Origin: Ornithodoros turicata
Taxonomy: Eukaryota; Arthropoda; Arachnida; Ixodida; Argasidae
DNA length: 64,000 nt
Assembly (NCBI RefSeq): GCF_037126465.1
Contig: NC_088203.1
Span: 102,796,668-102,860,667, forward strand
Direction: 5' to 3'
This document shows positions 1-13,300 of the stretch, piece by piece. Numbering within the stretch: the stretch's first letter is position 1; each line of letters opens with the position of its first letter. The notes below the pieces were generated by a model. It ran no database searches. It saw nothing but the letters and a program-made list of their open reading frames with translations, and was not told where the DNA came from. The position numbers were made by a program, and so were the translations under genes.

Positions 1-1375
1 TTCTGCTACCTGTACATTCGAGTTAGGACTGGCTATTAGTATAAATGAAATGTTACCCGCTTCGGCGAAACATGCGGTTACATGGTGACCGTTACGTGGG
101 ACACCCTATGTAAGTGAACACTTGCGGCTCATGACCCGCAACAGTTTGGCCACAGTTTAGGATTAATATGTACTCGTCTTTATTCTCCCACTAAGGTTAC
201 AACTACTTCTCGCGTCATTTGCGAGAGGAATTTTGAGAGGAAGAGGAGAAGAAAAAAAGAAAAAATAGCATTACGTATTGAAGTAGCAAGCTAGAAACCA
301 TCCATTGTCAGTCAGCTCCCCCTTTCTGTCTTTCTCTCTTTTATTCTTTTTTTTTATGTAGACGGTGTGCAAAGCGACCGCCTCGCCACCATGCGGGAGA
401 CAACCGCAAACGTGCTGGGAGTAGTACTCGGCGGCTGCATTGACAGATAGGCAAATCCACAAGGAGTGATCCAGCTACGGTGTTCATTCATCACTGTATT
501 TCATGAAAAAGAAGAAAGAGCCTGGATGCTTCTTGCAACACTCAATGACACGCTGGAAATTATTTCTGCGGAAATCAACCGCATTCGAGCACCCTACGCC
601 TCCTAACAGCGCCTCCCGTAGAAACACCGCCCTTAGCATGAATGGCAGCTGCGAATTACCGTCTGCGCTTTCTATTGTTTTACTCCTTCTTATGAAGGAA
701 ATAGAATTCGAGATTGTAGTGGAAATTTTGGGTTCACTGCCTTGAAAGGCGTGCGCCACCAAAAGTGGTAAAATGGAAAGGATTTTTCGATTTTCTTCTT
801 TTGGCGATTGACATCTAATTTTGACTATTTCTTTCTTTCTTTTTTCGAGCTCCACGAAACAGCGCCACGCAATCATATTGTTACTGTAAATATATTGTTT
901 CCACTTTATCAATATCAATCGGAAGGGAAACTGAAGAAACTGAGTTATGTGGTAAAAGTTACACACGTTTTACCCTTACGAAGACGGCACATACTCGTGA
1001 AACTAAAGAACGCTGATAAGACACACATCGTCCACCCCTATTGCACTCGATTTTCAGTACATTGTGCTGCTTGGGTGGTACACACGCACACCGTCCGGCT
1101 TCACGATTCTCCTCTCTCTCTCTCTTTTTTTTTCTTTATTGTTTGTGTGTACGTACATGTATTTGATGGTATTTTGTGTTTGCGCGGCCCTTCAAGATGT
1201 AGAGGTCGACGCAGCCCGCGGCTATTAGAGTTTGAGGGCCCTAATCTCCATTGAAGAAGCATGGGCACGGACGAGTATGTCTTTATCGTGTACCCGTGCT
1301 CGAGCTTTTTCTCCATCAGCTACCTGCATTTATGCTATTTGGTCACCTCCTTTACGGAATTGTGTTTTTACGCAG
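1..1375 (+). other. Intron 1 of gene 1 (3' part), non-coding
   Basis: This aligns with 21187-22286, the 3' part of gene 2 intron 1, through shared blocks such as GTTACGTGGGACACCCTATG and CTTGCGGCTCATGA. No gene is seen. It ends in TTTTTACGCAG, the acceptor of the Met-Ser-Gly exon. Confidence 0.6.
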
Positions 1376-4300
1376 CCGAAAGTCAAATGAGCTCGATGAG
1401 TGGGATGAGCGCCATGTCTGGAATGTCTGGCATGTCTGGCATGTCGGGTATGGATATCTACTGACCACGTTGCAAGGCTCAGACGCTCACTATTTTCTCT
1501 TTTGCAGGGATGTCGTCAGAACAGATAGGGCAGGACAAAGGCGGTAATTGGCATTTCTTGTCATTCGGTTCAGCTCTGAGAAAAACGTTTCGTCCCTCGT
1601 TGTTCATTCGACGTACACTCTTAGAAATGAACTTCACCGCATAGCACGCTCCTAACCAACCATCATCTCGAATGATATCGTTATCTGCCCTGATTTGTTG
1701 AAAACGGTAGGCGTACGACATTGTTGTGACAATTATGAACAGCATAAGTGTCACAAAAAAGGCGTACGCCTCCCGTTTTCAACAAATCAGGGCAGATAAC
1801 GATATCAATCGAGATGATGGTTGGCTAGGAGCGTGCTATGCGGTGAAGTTCATTTTTAAGAGTGCAGCAGGAACAGAAACAAGGGACAGGATATTGTACA
1901 CGGGCACGCAGGGGTTTCCGTTCCGCGCTTCACTTCCCCTCACATTTCTATGTCTGCCCCTGAAGAGGCCGTCGTGAAGGGGGTGACTGCATCGGGGCTT
2001 CCCTCCCATGGCACCTCCCCCCCCCCCCCCCCCCCACGAAATGTAGTAAACAAGGAGTAAGCGTGTTGCTGTTTCTCGGCTCTTGGCAATTCGCCCAAGT
2101 GCTCAACAGACTGAATCGTCACTGCCTGCACTCTTAAAAATGAACTTCACCGCATAGCACGCTCCTAGCCAACCATCATCTCGAGTGATATCGTTATCTG
2201 CCCCGATTTGTTGAAAACGGGAGGCGTACGTACGCCTTTTTTGTGACTTATGCTGCTCATAATTAGTCTCAGAAAAGGCGTACGCCTCCCGTTTTCAACA
2301 AATCGGAGCAGATAACGATATCATTTGAGATTATAGTTGGCTAGGAGCGTGCTATGCGGTGAAGTTCATTTTTAAGAGAGTGGGTATAGCGCTGGTGATC
2401 ACGAAGCTTTTTTCGGTCTCTGTCTAGCCCCCTCCTTCTCTTTGTACACCGCTCATAACCAGCCCATTCCTGTGCTAACATCGTTGTGATTTTTTTTTTA
2501 TTTCATTGTTTCTTCTTTTTTTTTTCGTGTCATTCTTTTTCTTCTTTTTCTTCAGTCCACTCATTATGCGAAGAGCTCAATGGCTATCAGGATGGGTGGA
2601 AAGTACTAGTGATTTTACTAGCTTTCTTTTCCAGGTGAAGAGTAAGTAAGCTACGTCTTTCCCTCGGGATATCCTTCGGGCTGAGAACCTTCACTACTTC
2701 CAGGAAATCAAAAAGAATGTTGATGATAGCGCTGTCGGTTGGCTGCATTCTCCTTCTGACGCTAGGCATCGCTACGGCTACCGGTAAGTACGCTATTTCT
2801 GCTTACACATGCGGGTTATGGTATACTATTCCACTTAGACGTTGTGGAACAACGCTGATTCGTAGCCACAATGAAAACGTAAGAGGGGGTAACGTCTTAG
2901 AAATGGGGTACGAAACGCTTTTTGAAGTGTTTCAGTAAAACGGACCCTCCTCATTTCGACTATGGCGACGTGCATCATCATCCATGTGAGACTGGGCAGC
3001 AGCCCATCTGGTAGTCGAATGTTTCAACCGACGAAATAGAGATATACGTATAGAGCGCGCAACCATCCTGCACGCAGGGCTGACACAAACCCGCCATTGT
3101 TGTAACTGCCCTCGAGCGGGTGCTTTTGGCATAACTGCAAACTTGTCCTGGTCGCATGTCATGGAAAACGGCATTTTGAGGTCGTGGGACTTTGTTTACA
3201 TGCCATTTTGCCGCCTACCGACATATTTCCGTCGTCATAAAGCCAAGAGATGAACGTATTTTGCCAGCGTAAACTATGCGGTGCTTCTTCCGCAACAATG
3301 GTAGACCATGGTAGACCATTTTTCCTTGCATCGCATCGGCGCAATGGGTCTTAACGCGCGGTCGTCATCACATCTTTGGAAGTCAACAGTACGAGGCCTT
3401 ATGTGCAAAACTGCGCCATTTACTGCGAGATTATCGGATAAAAATAATTACCGTGATCGAAAGAGATCCTAAACGTCGCGCGGAAACATAAAACCGCATT
3501 GTTTACACGGGAGCCGCCATCTTTAAGGTCACGTGTGCCTTGACGTTAGCTGTGACCTGTCCAGGATGCATTGTGTTCGCCCAGCACGCTTTCGTCTACG
3601 GGGCAATACATTGGATGCCTGTGATCTTGCATTTCCCCTTGAAGTTTGAAGCTTTAAGGAGGCCTCTCGCACTCCTTCGCTCAAGGCAAAAACGAACGAA
3701 GAGCCTAACCGAAGGAACAATGAAACGCGAGTGCGCGACGCACGTTGGGTTGAAGCGGCCGTGGGACATGCACACTGGAGTCAGTGTAACTTTTTCTGCG
3801 CGAAAACATCCAGCTGGATTGGCTATAAAACCGGTTCCTTAAATTGTTGGGAGGCATTACGGAACCGATAAATGCCACGGATTTTCGAAAAGTACGCGCG
3901 CAAAAACGCGCACCAAAGACCGCCATTTGCAAACAAGACAAGGTGAGGTCAACATGGCGCCATCCAGGGCGGCTTCAAATATGGCTGCCGGTTTATCCCT
4001 CTATTTCCCTCTCTCTCGTTGACTTTAACGAAGTAGTCGTATACACGAGGAATAAATCCTCGTCCTCCGCTTTGCCCCTGCATGTAATTCGTGAGGTTCC
4101 CCAAACAGTCCTCGAGCCTTGCATGGTCGCCATCTTGATACCACGAGATGGGTTTGGAGAGAGGCTCCCTTTCACGCTAGTCCCACAGCGGCAATTCTGT
4201 ATTTTCCGAGATTGAGAACGTTCCTATATGCTACAGCATTTACCAGCTACTGCTGTGCGAACAATTGCCGCACTTGCTTTGTATGGAGAGCTCGCACCAT

Positions 4301-7300
4301 AGCCCGCCTGCACAAAAGATAAGTACGAGTCCCTCTCACACATAGGCTGAGAAGTACTCATCAAAAAGAACTCGTTACAAGTTAATAACGAAGTTCTTCA
4401 GCATGAAATGTAACTGACAGCTCCTGAGTTACTGAAAAAAAGACTGAGTTACCTCCAAGTTATTTCGGACACAAAATAGCATTACGCAGGTGCAGCGCGC
4501 GTGAGCAGTTGAGTTAGACCTTGGAGTTGCCTGCGTAGGAGTGCAACACGCTTATATCGTTTCCGTTTATGTCCAACAATAGACCTCTCCCTGTTTGTAA
4601 ACAAATGACGTCATAGTGTTCGACAGCGCCACATATTTGGGAACTATGCTCGAAGCTAGAGGTGAACAAGGTCGCGCTCGAAAGCCACGTACGGTCTTGA
4701 GGGGAATACGATATTGTCCCTTAAAGGGACGCGACTTTCGGTCCTGCTTTCTTTCAATGGGAGGCAGCGAACAAGTGCCCGTTCGTGGAACTCAGACCTC
4801 TCCTTCCGATTTGTTTGGGTGTCAGTCTGTCTACCAATGTCATGGTGACGTTTCTCCGGTAGAGGTCTATTCGAACGCTTTGCGGCTTACTCCCTGTGGC
4901 GCACAATGGTTCAGCTTTATTTCAATGGCAGCGGTTCTTACTTCCAGAGTAAAAATACTGTCATTGATTGTACATCGCGTTTTATGGCAAAAAATACAAT
5001 GAAGGAACTGCAGAGAAAGCAAGAAAATATGTGGACGTGAATGAAAAGAGTTAAAAGTAACTTGGAAGTAAGTTGCTTTGGCAAAGTAACCTAAAAAAGG
5101 AACGAGTTCCTCTGAAAGTTACCACGGCGCAAAAGTACCGAATTAAGTAGCAAGTTACCAAAAAAAGGAACTTAGTTAGAGTAACTAGCTACCTCGAACT
5201 CTGCTCTCACATTCTCAATGACCTTCCTGGCAGAGCTTCCTGCACGTGCACGAAGCGCGTGATCACTGTACTGCCAAGGCTATTGAAAATGATTACTGAG
5301 ACTTGTACTCAACTTTTATGCAAGCGACCCATGGTAAGCCATATGAGATCTGTTCATACTAAGCATCTATCAGCACAAGCCGCACAGAGTACATGCATTT
5401 GTTGATGGTTTTGCAGACGGTGTGATTTATATCATTACAGGCGCTTTGCAGTTCGGTTCAAAGGGCGGAGGGGGCGATGGGGGCGACGAGGACGGAGATC
5501 AAACTGTCAATTACGAGGACTTCGGCACGGGCAATCCTACGACGACAACTACGACGACGACCACGACAACTACCACGACGACGACCACGACAACTACCAC
5601 GACAACTACCACGACGACGACCACAACCACGACAACAACCACGACCTCGACGACCACCACAACTACGACGACGACGACGACGACGACAACCAAGTATCCC
5701 CGTACGCTTCTGTTGCTACTTGTGCTGGCGATATTTTGATATTGCGTCTACAGTCACTCGTAACTTGCAGTTCCACAGAAGACCATCACTTGCGTTGCAC
5801 GTTGGACAGACAAGGCATTCTTTCCACCGGATGGCCTATGTAACATCCTTTTATTTACGCAGTCGTCGCCTTTCCCGTCTTCAGAGTCACTGTTTGCACA
5901 GTTCCTTGCAAATGCTCAGAGTTATCGATGGACTTATCATGGGATAGACATAGAGGCCTCGTAAGTAGCCTGGGCTTTTGTAATTGTGAAACTTTTCGAG
6001 AACTGCTTGTTCGGGTGTGTCTGCACCGTTTTGTACCGCTCTGCACCGTTTCTCTACCGGAAACTGCCTCTTCGCAAAGCACAAGAAGCACCCCAAAGCG
6101 CCCTGAAAGAACTCGTGTTGTGACGTAAAGTCAGGTGAGATGTTTCTACCGGCTACCGAGACCAGTCGGGAATCATCTGCTAGTGGCGCTACCGGTCCAC
6201 TGGTCCGCTTTATACGAGCGGTGGGCGGTATTAAATAGACTGCGAAAATAACTAGTTGGCGACTGGCGTGACGATAGCAGAGCAGTTGGGGGAACAGCTT
6301 TTCTCAGCAGCGGATTCGAAAGCTCTCTCGCGTCCCAGGATTGCGCACAGTGCTCGTAGTCATTGTGCGAGTATGTATTCCGCACTCTTAAAAATGAACT
6401 TCACCGCATAGCACGCTCCTAGCCAACCATTATCTCGAATGATATCGTTATCTGCCCTGATTTGTTGAAAACAGGGGGCGTACGCCATTTCTGTGACACT
6501 TATGCTGTTCATAATTGTCACAGAAAAGGCGTACGCCTCCTGTTTTCAACAAATCAGGGTAGATAACGATATCAGTCGAGATAATGGTTGGCTAGGAGCG
6601 TGCTATGCGGTGAATTTCATTTTTAAGAGTGCGGGGCTTGACCATATACAATATCGACTTTTCTGACATATTCCGATTCTACTACTAATTACTCCTTTTT
6701 CGAGGCACTCCATGCTCCGTTTAGCGAGACGCGCGGCACAGAGAAACCAAGTGGGAATGAACCTTGGCGTTCTTCATTGGAGACTTGCGGGGCCCGCGAA
6801 CAGAAGCACTGTGCGTCACACCACAATCCCTGCCAGTATGACGTTGGTAGGCACTGGAGGCGACGTGACTGTCTTCCCAGCGGACAGACACCTTAAACCA
6901 ATGGGCAAGTTGGATGCCCCAGACTCATTGGAGCTGGGAGGTAGGATATGTACACCCTCGGACAATTTTCAATTACAATGGGCTGGAAAGGCCGAATCAC
7001 GGAACAGCAAGTGGCTGTCGTCGGACTGCCCCCGCTAGAACGACCAGCCATACGGGAACTTGCCGTCCTGCCACACCTACTCACGACATGTGGGAACACA
7101 TCCACGTTTGTTCTCGGCACTCTGAAATGAAGGCCCAGTGCACGGGATATCCATAAAAGCTGATGCCACAGCGTCTTATCCCAGACAGGTCCCTATCCCG
7201 CTTCAACCAGCTGTACAACCTGCGCTGCAAGGCATAGATGGGCGTCATCAAGGAGGTTGACCACGCAATCGAGTGGAAAGAAAAATGAGGAGCTAAGAAT

Positions 7301-10300
7301 CCGTGTTGAACACAGTGAAGTAAACGGCCTAGTCATTCGCGAGAGGTTGCCCGTCGAGGAAAATTTCTATACCAAAATTATTCAACGAGTTGGACAATGC
7401 TGGATGGTGGCAATTCCCCCAGCAGCGCAAGAGTAACACTACATACTGTTGTACTGGCAACTGGCAACTTGCGAAAAGATGTGCACCGCCCTAGGGATCA
7501 TATCTGTTGGTACAGAGGGAGAGCGTGACAACACGTGTGAAACATACACGAACGGTTCACCTTATCGGTGATAACAGCACGCATGTACACTCTTCCCCAC
7601 ATAGCACGCTCCTAGCCAATCATCACCCCGAATGACAACGTTCTCGCCCCTGATTTGTTGAAAACGGGAGGAGCAGCCTATTTTGTGGCCATTATGCACG
7701 GCACAAAATAGGCTCCTCCTCCAGTTTTCAACAAATCAGGGGCGAGAACGTTGTCATTCGGGGTGATGGTTGGCTAGGAGCGCGCTATGTGGGGAAGTTC
7801 ATTTCTAAGAGTGTAGATATCAAATTGTACATATGACACTCCTTCCCTCTCCAAAAGGAAAGGCTAATACTGGACAGATAACGAAATGACGCGAAACCGT
7901 TGATAACACAACTAAACTGCAACAGATCCCATCCTCGTCGCCAATGTCATAATTGCCTGTGACTGTCGCTAACGAAGTCACTGGACATCACCGGTGAGCA
8001 GCACCGCGAGACTGGCAGCGAGCAAAAAGATGTGCGCCGCTCCCACAGATTCGTACTTTTCCGTACCTTATCTGCTAGAGGGAGAGAACGCGACACAACG
8101 CATGTGAAACATGCACGAACAGTGCCCTTTAGCAGTGAAAACAGCACCCATTGAGATATCAAATTGTAGATATAACTACACAGACACACACACACACAAT
8201 TACTACAATAGTCTATCCGGTCGATTTCAATTACTGAGATTGTACCACTTGGTATCGCAACCGCACCAGGATTGTTTCAGAGGAAAATGTACGGGGATCC
8301 CTCAATGTCTCGACGGCGTAGTTTGCGACATGGACGAAGCTTTTCGTTTTGCACACGATAGAATAGACCATGCATTTCAAGCTGGAAAAAGTACTGCAAT
8401 GCTGCAACGGCTATAGGACTATGGGAGCGCTACGTTGCAGTGGGTGAGGCAATTAAAGGTACAGGGACAAACAGATTGCTTGACTCCATAGCTGGTATCT
8501 TTTCTTCGACTGCCATCAATCAATTGGAGCTATGGGACGTGAAAGAAGTGTCAGTTTCATATGACGTTCTTGGAACATTCAGTATCATCATTGTGTTGGC
8601 GATGAAAGCTGTTGTTGAGACATGTCCTTGATGAGCAGGTAATTTCTGCAGATTCGGCGAAGACTGAGGCCATTTTGAAGATGAGGTCTCCAGAAAATAC
8701 GGCAGAACATCGGGTCTTACCCTGGAACCACCTTGCAAAGTTTTTGCCAGGAATAGCGGACGAAACGAAATGGCCAGCCGCCTAGTCAGGGACCTTTCCC
8801 TTTTGTGGCTGGTTCACATTTGTACTGCGTCACCTCAAGGAATCGAGGTGGACCTGAGGACCGCCTCAAGACAAAGCATTTCAAGACATTAAGGCGGCTT
8901 TGTCTAAGACTTCTATTTTGTCCTACTACTGGCAGTATCAGCAGACGCATCATCCTACGACCTCAGGGTTGTACTGCTCCAGTGGTGTACAGAAGGATAC
9001 AGTCTACCTGTTACGTACGCTCCGCGTGCCCTATCAAGCATCACACAGAAATATGCCCAGTCTGGCTGTAACATGGGCCTGTGAGCACCACGGATGCAGA
9101 TATTTCGCATGCGCACCCTTGAGTACGGTTTCTTGCGCGTCAGGACAAGCAGCAACAAACCGTCGGCTGGAGGCAGAGATACAGGCATACGAGACGTTAG
9201 CAGTGGAACAGCTCCCAGCTTCCCCGAAGATGTTTTAACACATACGGAAAGAGATGAAGGCTCGCTCAGTCGGGTTAAAGGTCCTTTAATACCGCCAAAG
9301 CCAGAGGCCGAAGGTAGACTGCATGCTACATACAGATGTCAACAAGTTCGCGAGTATTGCTGCGGAACTGTCAGCCTCACACGGCTTGCTAATATGAGAT
9401 TCGAGGATCGTGATACACCCGAGGCTTAGGCAGGAAGTTCTTGGCACGCCTCCATGCAGGACACGAAGAAATTGTGCGGTGTCGAGTAATGTCATGTGAT
9501 GCGGTGTGGTGGCTTGGAATTAGCAGGAATGTACAGTGTCTAGTTCGCCAGCAGTTCAAGCCTTCCCCAGCGGGACTCTTCTGCAAACTGACTTACCAAA
9601 TAAGCCCTGTAAACGGTCGACTCTGCTTAGCCGTAGTAGACTTCTACTCAAGGTTCTTGAAAATGAACAAGCTATGGACGTCTACGACTGACTGCATCAT
9701 CCGTAAGCCGAAAAGTAGCCCTGCACGCTATGGAATATCACATATCGTGCGCCTCGACAACTGCCCAAGTTCCGACAGTCAAGATATCAAGAGGTTTTGT
9801 TTCGACTTGAGAATTGGGATGATGACATCAAGCCATTACTATCCGCAAAGTAACAAGAAGCCGAAAGGGCTGTTCAGACAGCTAAAAATCTCACGAAGAA
9901 ATGACCCAGAACAGACACCAGGTGCAGAGTGGTTTACGCCCGGGGAACTCCTCATGGGGAGACTGCTTCAGACATCGGTTCCCACGACTAAATCTGCTTT
10001 GGAGCCTTCTTGGAAGTGCACGCTAGTATACAAAAAATGTAACCGTCATTAAAATACAAGGCAGGCAGGTCTCCCATCAAATACCACATTAATGCCTTCA
10101 TGCATGTTGAAACCGCGCTGTTCAGGCCCGTGCTTTACCCTGCACAGCAGCTAAGGTTCAACTTCTTAGGGACTGAGCACGGTATGGTAAGACCTTCACC
10201 CAATCGAATAGGCGGAAACCATGCTGGAACTGTCGTGGAGGCAAGGGTGATAACACGGAGTGGTAGAATTTCTAGACCACCACTGTGCTTCGGATATTGT

Positions 10301-13300
10301 AAGGCATAATGTAAGTGCCCGTTGCACCGACACCGACGCAGCTCACTGAGCGTGAGCCAGTTCGAGCTTGGATGCTCGGCTGAGTAGACTGAATAAACGG
10401 TTTGTATTCTTCTGCCTCGGAAACAGTGACGGTATTAGCGCCGGGGCTTGCCCCAGGGCCAAGGAGGCACCAATCTCAGCTATGACGACGGCACGGAACT
10501 CTGCAGCCCCGGCGCGGCACGTTCTTTAACGCCACCACTGCTCGCTGACACTATATGCTTGACTTTGTGTAGGCTCCCTGTACCCAATAAGGAAGATTCA
10601 GAGTAGCGCTGAATCAGAAATAGCGCTAAGGTACGCAGCAACAAGTTCTCTAGCAGTACTCTGTTTGACTTTCAGCGCTGCTGCCGCCGCTTACCGGCAG
10701 CTGACGTCCGTCACCGGTAAGCGGGCGCTGCAGACGTACTGGACGGGTAAGATATCTGTTGTCTCTGTCTTTGACCTGGACCTGACAACATCCACCAGTG
10801 ACACTCAACTCACCAGCATCATCAATCTGCTGAAGGTACGTTCGTACACCGCGAAATCTCCAGGTTTCCTCTCTGATATCCTCTGACCAAGTACGCGTGT
10901 TTCTGCAGACGCGGTTCATTGGCACGCCTATTAAGCTGGAACCGCACGGGGCGTAAAACCTTCAGCGCATAAAACGCACCGGTGAAGACAGGCGGGCTGA
11001 ACGGTATAGATCAAGTGGACTGGGAGTTGTATGCACTAGTGCGAAACATACTAAATACCGAGTACGTGTAACGAGATGCCTGTATGGAAGTGTGCTGTAC
11101 CAAACTGTCTTGCACCGAAACGTCTGCGTACCACGTGGGACGTGTGGGGTGAGGCATTGCCATATAGCAGCGAAAAATCCCTGGCAGCAAATTTCCCTGG
11201 CGCATTTCTTCACGATGGTTTCGCGTAAGCGAACCAGCACTTGGACGTAAAAAGGGGCTTCTGTTATCATAATAAGCTAGCAGAACACCATCCTCAACCC
11301 TCAAAAGGAAAAAAAGTGTCGAAAAAGTTTTCAGGCCATGCTCTCTTCCTTACTCTCGCGGATACCGTTCCGTGGGTCGTATCCCAAAGACACCCTGCCA
11401 TGCCTAATGAGCTGCCCAGTTTTGAGTCTCACGCGACAGCGCACAGTCCCCGTCGCGCTGAGGAATACTTGGCGGCGATGTTCCCTCTTTCGACAAAAAT
11501 TCGATGATGGCACGATGCTTGATTCTTTGTTTCAACGCGGCGGGTCCGTAATATGTTACGAACGTAAACATGTGTTGCCGTTGCTTTTCAGACAATCGAT
11601 TCACTTCAGATAGAATTCAGAAGATACAGAAATGTGTACGGGTACATTATGTTCGGCGCCGCGCCCCTGTTTAAGGGGAGAAATGACTACAGCGTTACGA
11701 ACACTTTGAAGACAAAGTTTCAGCGGGTGATAAAGTACGACTCCGGTGACTATAACTTGCACTCTTGTAACTTGCCTCACTCGTTTGCTTCCCAGCGAGG
11801 CCAGACCCGACTTGGTGCTCTACAGAACAGCCCTCCTACGAACTTTAGTGAACGACCCCAACTGCCACGAAACTGGTAGTACTGCGTGGGAAAACTCTCC
11901 TCTGCCCAACATTCAGGCGTCATTCGTAAGGTTTTCTTTCACTAAGAATAGCACAAACCAAGGGAAGCAAGGCGAACGAGGTTTTAAACCCCTGGCTAGA
12001 AGTAGCGACAGGAGTGTATAGGCCTTTGGCCCTTGCTACATGCCTTGGTGAAAGCCGTTGTACACTACATAGCCGTTGCTTGTCTTTTTCGGAACGTATA
12101 CTACGTGGTCGGTGACATCCTGTTTCCCTCTCGTGAAGGTTGAGGCCCTTGCATTCAGGAACCGTATCAGCCTGCGGCCGACAACAAGAGAGGCGCTAGC
12201 GTTTCACTTGGGAGGTCGCTGGAGTAATTTTGGAAGTGATCGCTTCACGTCGGCTGAGCTCAAGTTGCCGCTAGTGATACCAACCCAGAAGGTATGCAAG
12301 TGGAGTGGCTCAGGATCGAGCCTTCGCTTCGTAAGTATTTAGCATCGATAGTATTTTAGGAACGCAGAGGACGTTCTGACGCCCAAAGTCATCCTATGCC
12401 ATAAAGCAGTGCTTCCCAAACTGAGACGCGACCCCAAGGGGTTCGGGATAGATTCAGTTTGGGGTCGCAAAACGGCTCGAGGGGAGAGAGCTAAAAACGG
12501 CAGGTGACGTCTTTGGACACGTAAGACGTCTCGCTGCGGGCCTGTTTGTCTGGAATGTCCTAAATGTCTGGACAGCTACACGAAGCAGCGACACACTAAA
12601 CACGTACACCTTTTTAAGACTTCCTTATACCATGATCTGCCCGCTTTTATGCGTCACGAAAGAGTGCGTGGTGTCAGCCCCCAAGGCCTATCAAACGCGC
12701 ACAATCTAGTGAGTAGGAACAGTCACTCCTGCCAGCATGCTTTTTTCCCTTTCAACGATACTTTCTAGCCCGTCCATTTTTGTGTATTACAGTTCACGCA
12801 CTAAAATCGTGTAAAAAAAGTTCGCGATACGACATCTGTAGAGCATTTCCAAGTATCTCTGAACAAATTTTTTTCTTGTTTTGAAAACAGCCTTGATAGC
12901 CCATAAACACTTGCCTAATGGATGTGTATACTCACATTCTGCACAACTTATTATTCCGGTTGCCAGTAGCAGTTCGTGACAGGCTAAGAAAATGGTGCTC
13001 AGAATAATGTGTCTATTGTGGAGGGGTGGGTTGGGGCCGTCCCTTACAAAAAAATAAGTTTCCTCAATAGACTTCCTTTGGACTATTGAATATATAACCT
13101 GCCTGTTTCAAGTCTCTCGACATCTTTTCGACTACCATTTATCGTTTCTTTGGACTGTCAATGGGTGATGCACCAACAGTCTATAGACAATCCGCTATTA
13201 GAAAGGAAATGGACATCTGCCGTTGCCTGTCTCGTTGTGTCGTGTTTTAATTTTTACCTTCTTTGTGGCAGTTGCGGGCTTCCTTGTACGTGATTTTTGT

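Noticed and set aside
1261..1464. Stand-alone small protein ending MSGMDIY
   Set aside because: The part after 1447 is read-through into the intron beyond a donor at TCGG|GTATGG, and the part before 1376 precedes the acceptor. The middle is an exon of the larger gene.
2717..2783. Cleaved signal peptide starting the protein at 2719
   Set aside because: The exon has a splice acceptor at 2703 and stays open upstream in all three copies, with a Lys-rich stretch. The phases connect it to upstream exons, so a signal anchor is more likely.
5511..5693. Minus-strand poly-Val frame
   Set aside because: It is the antisense of the Thr-codon repeat of gene 1.
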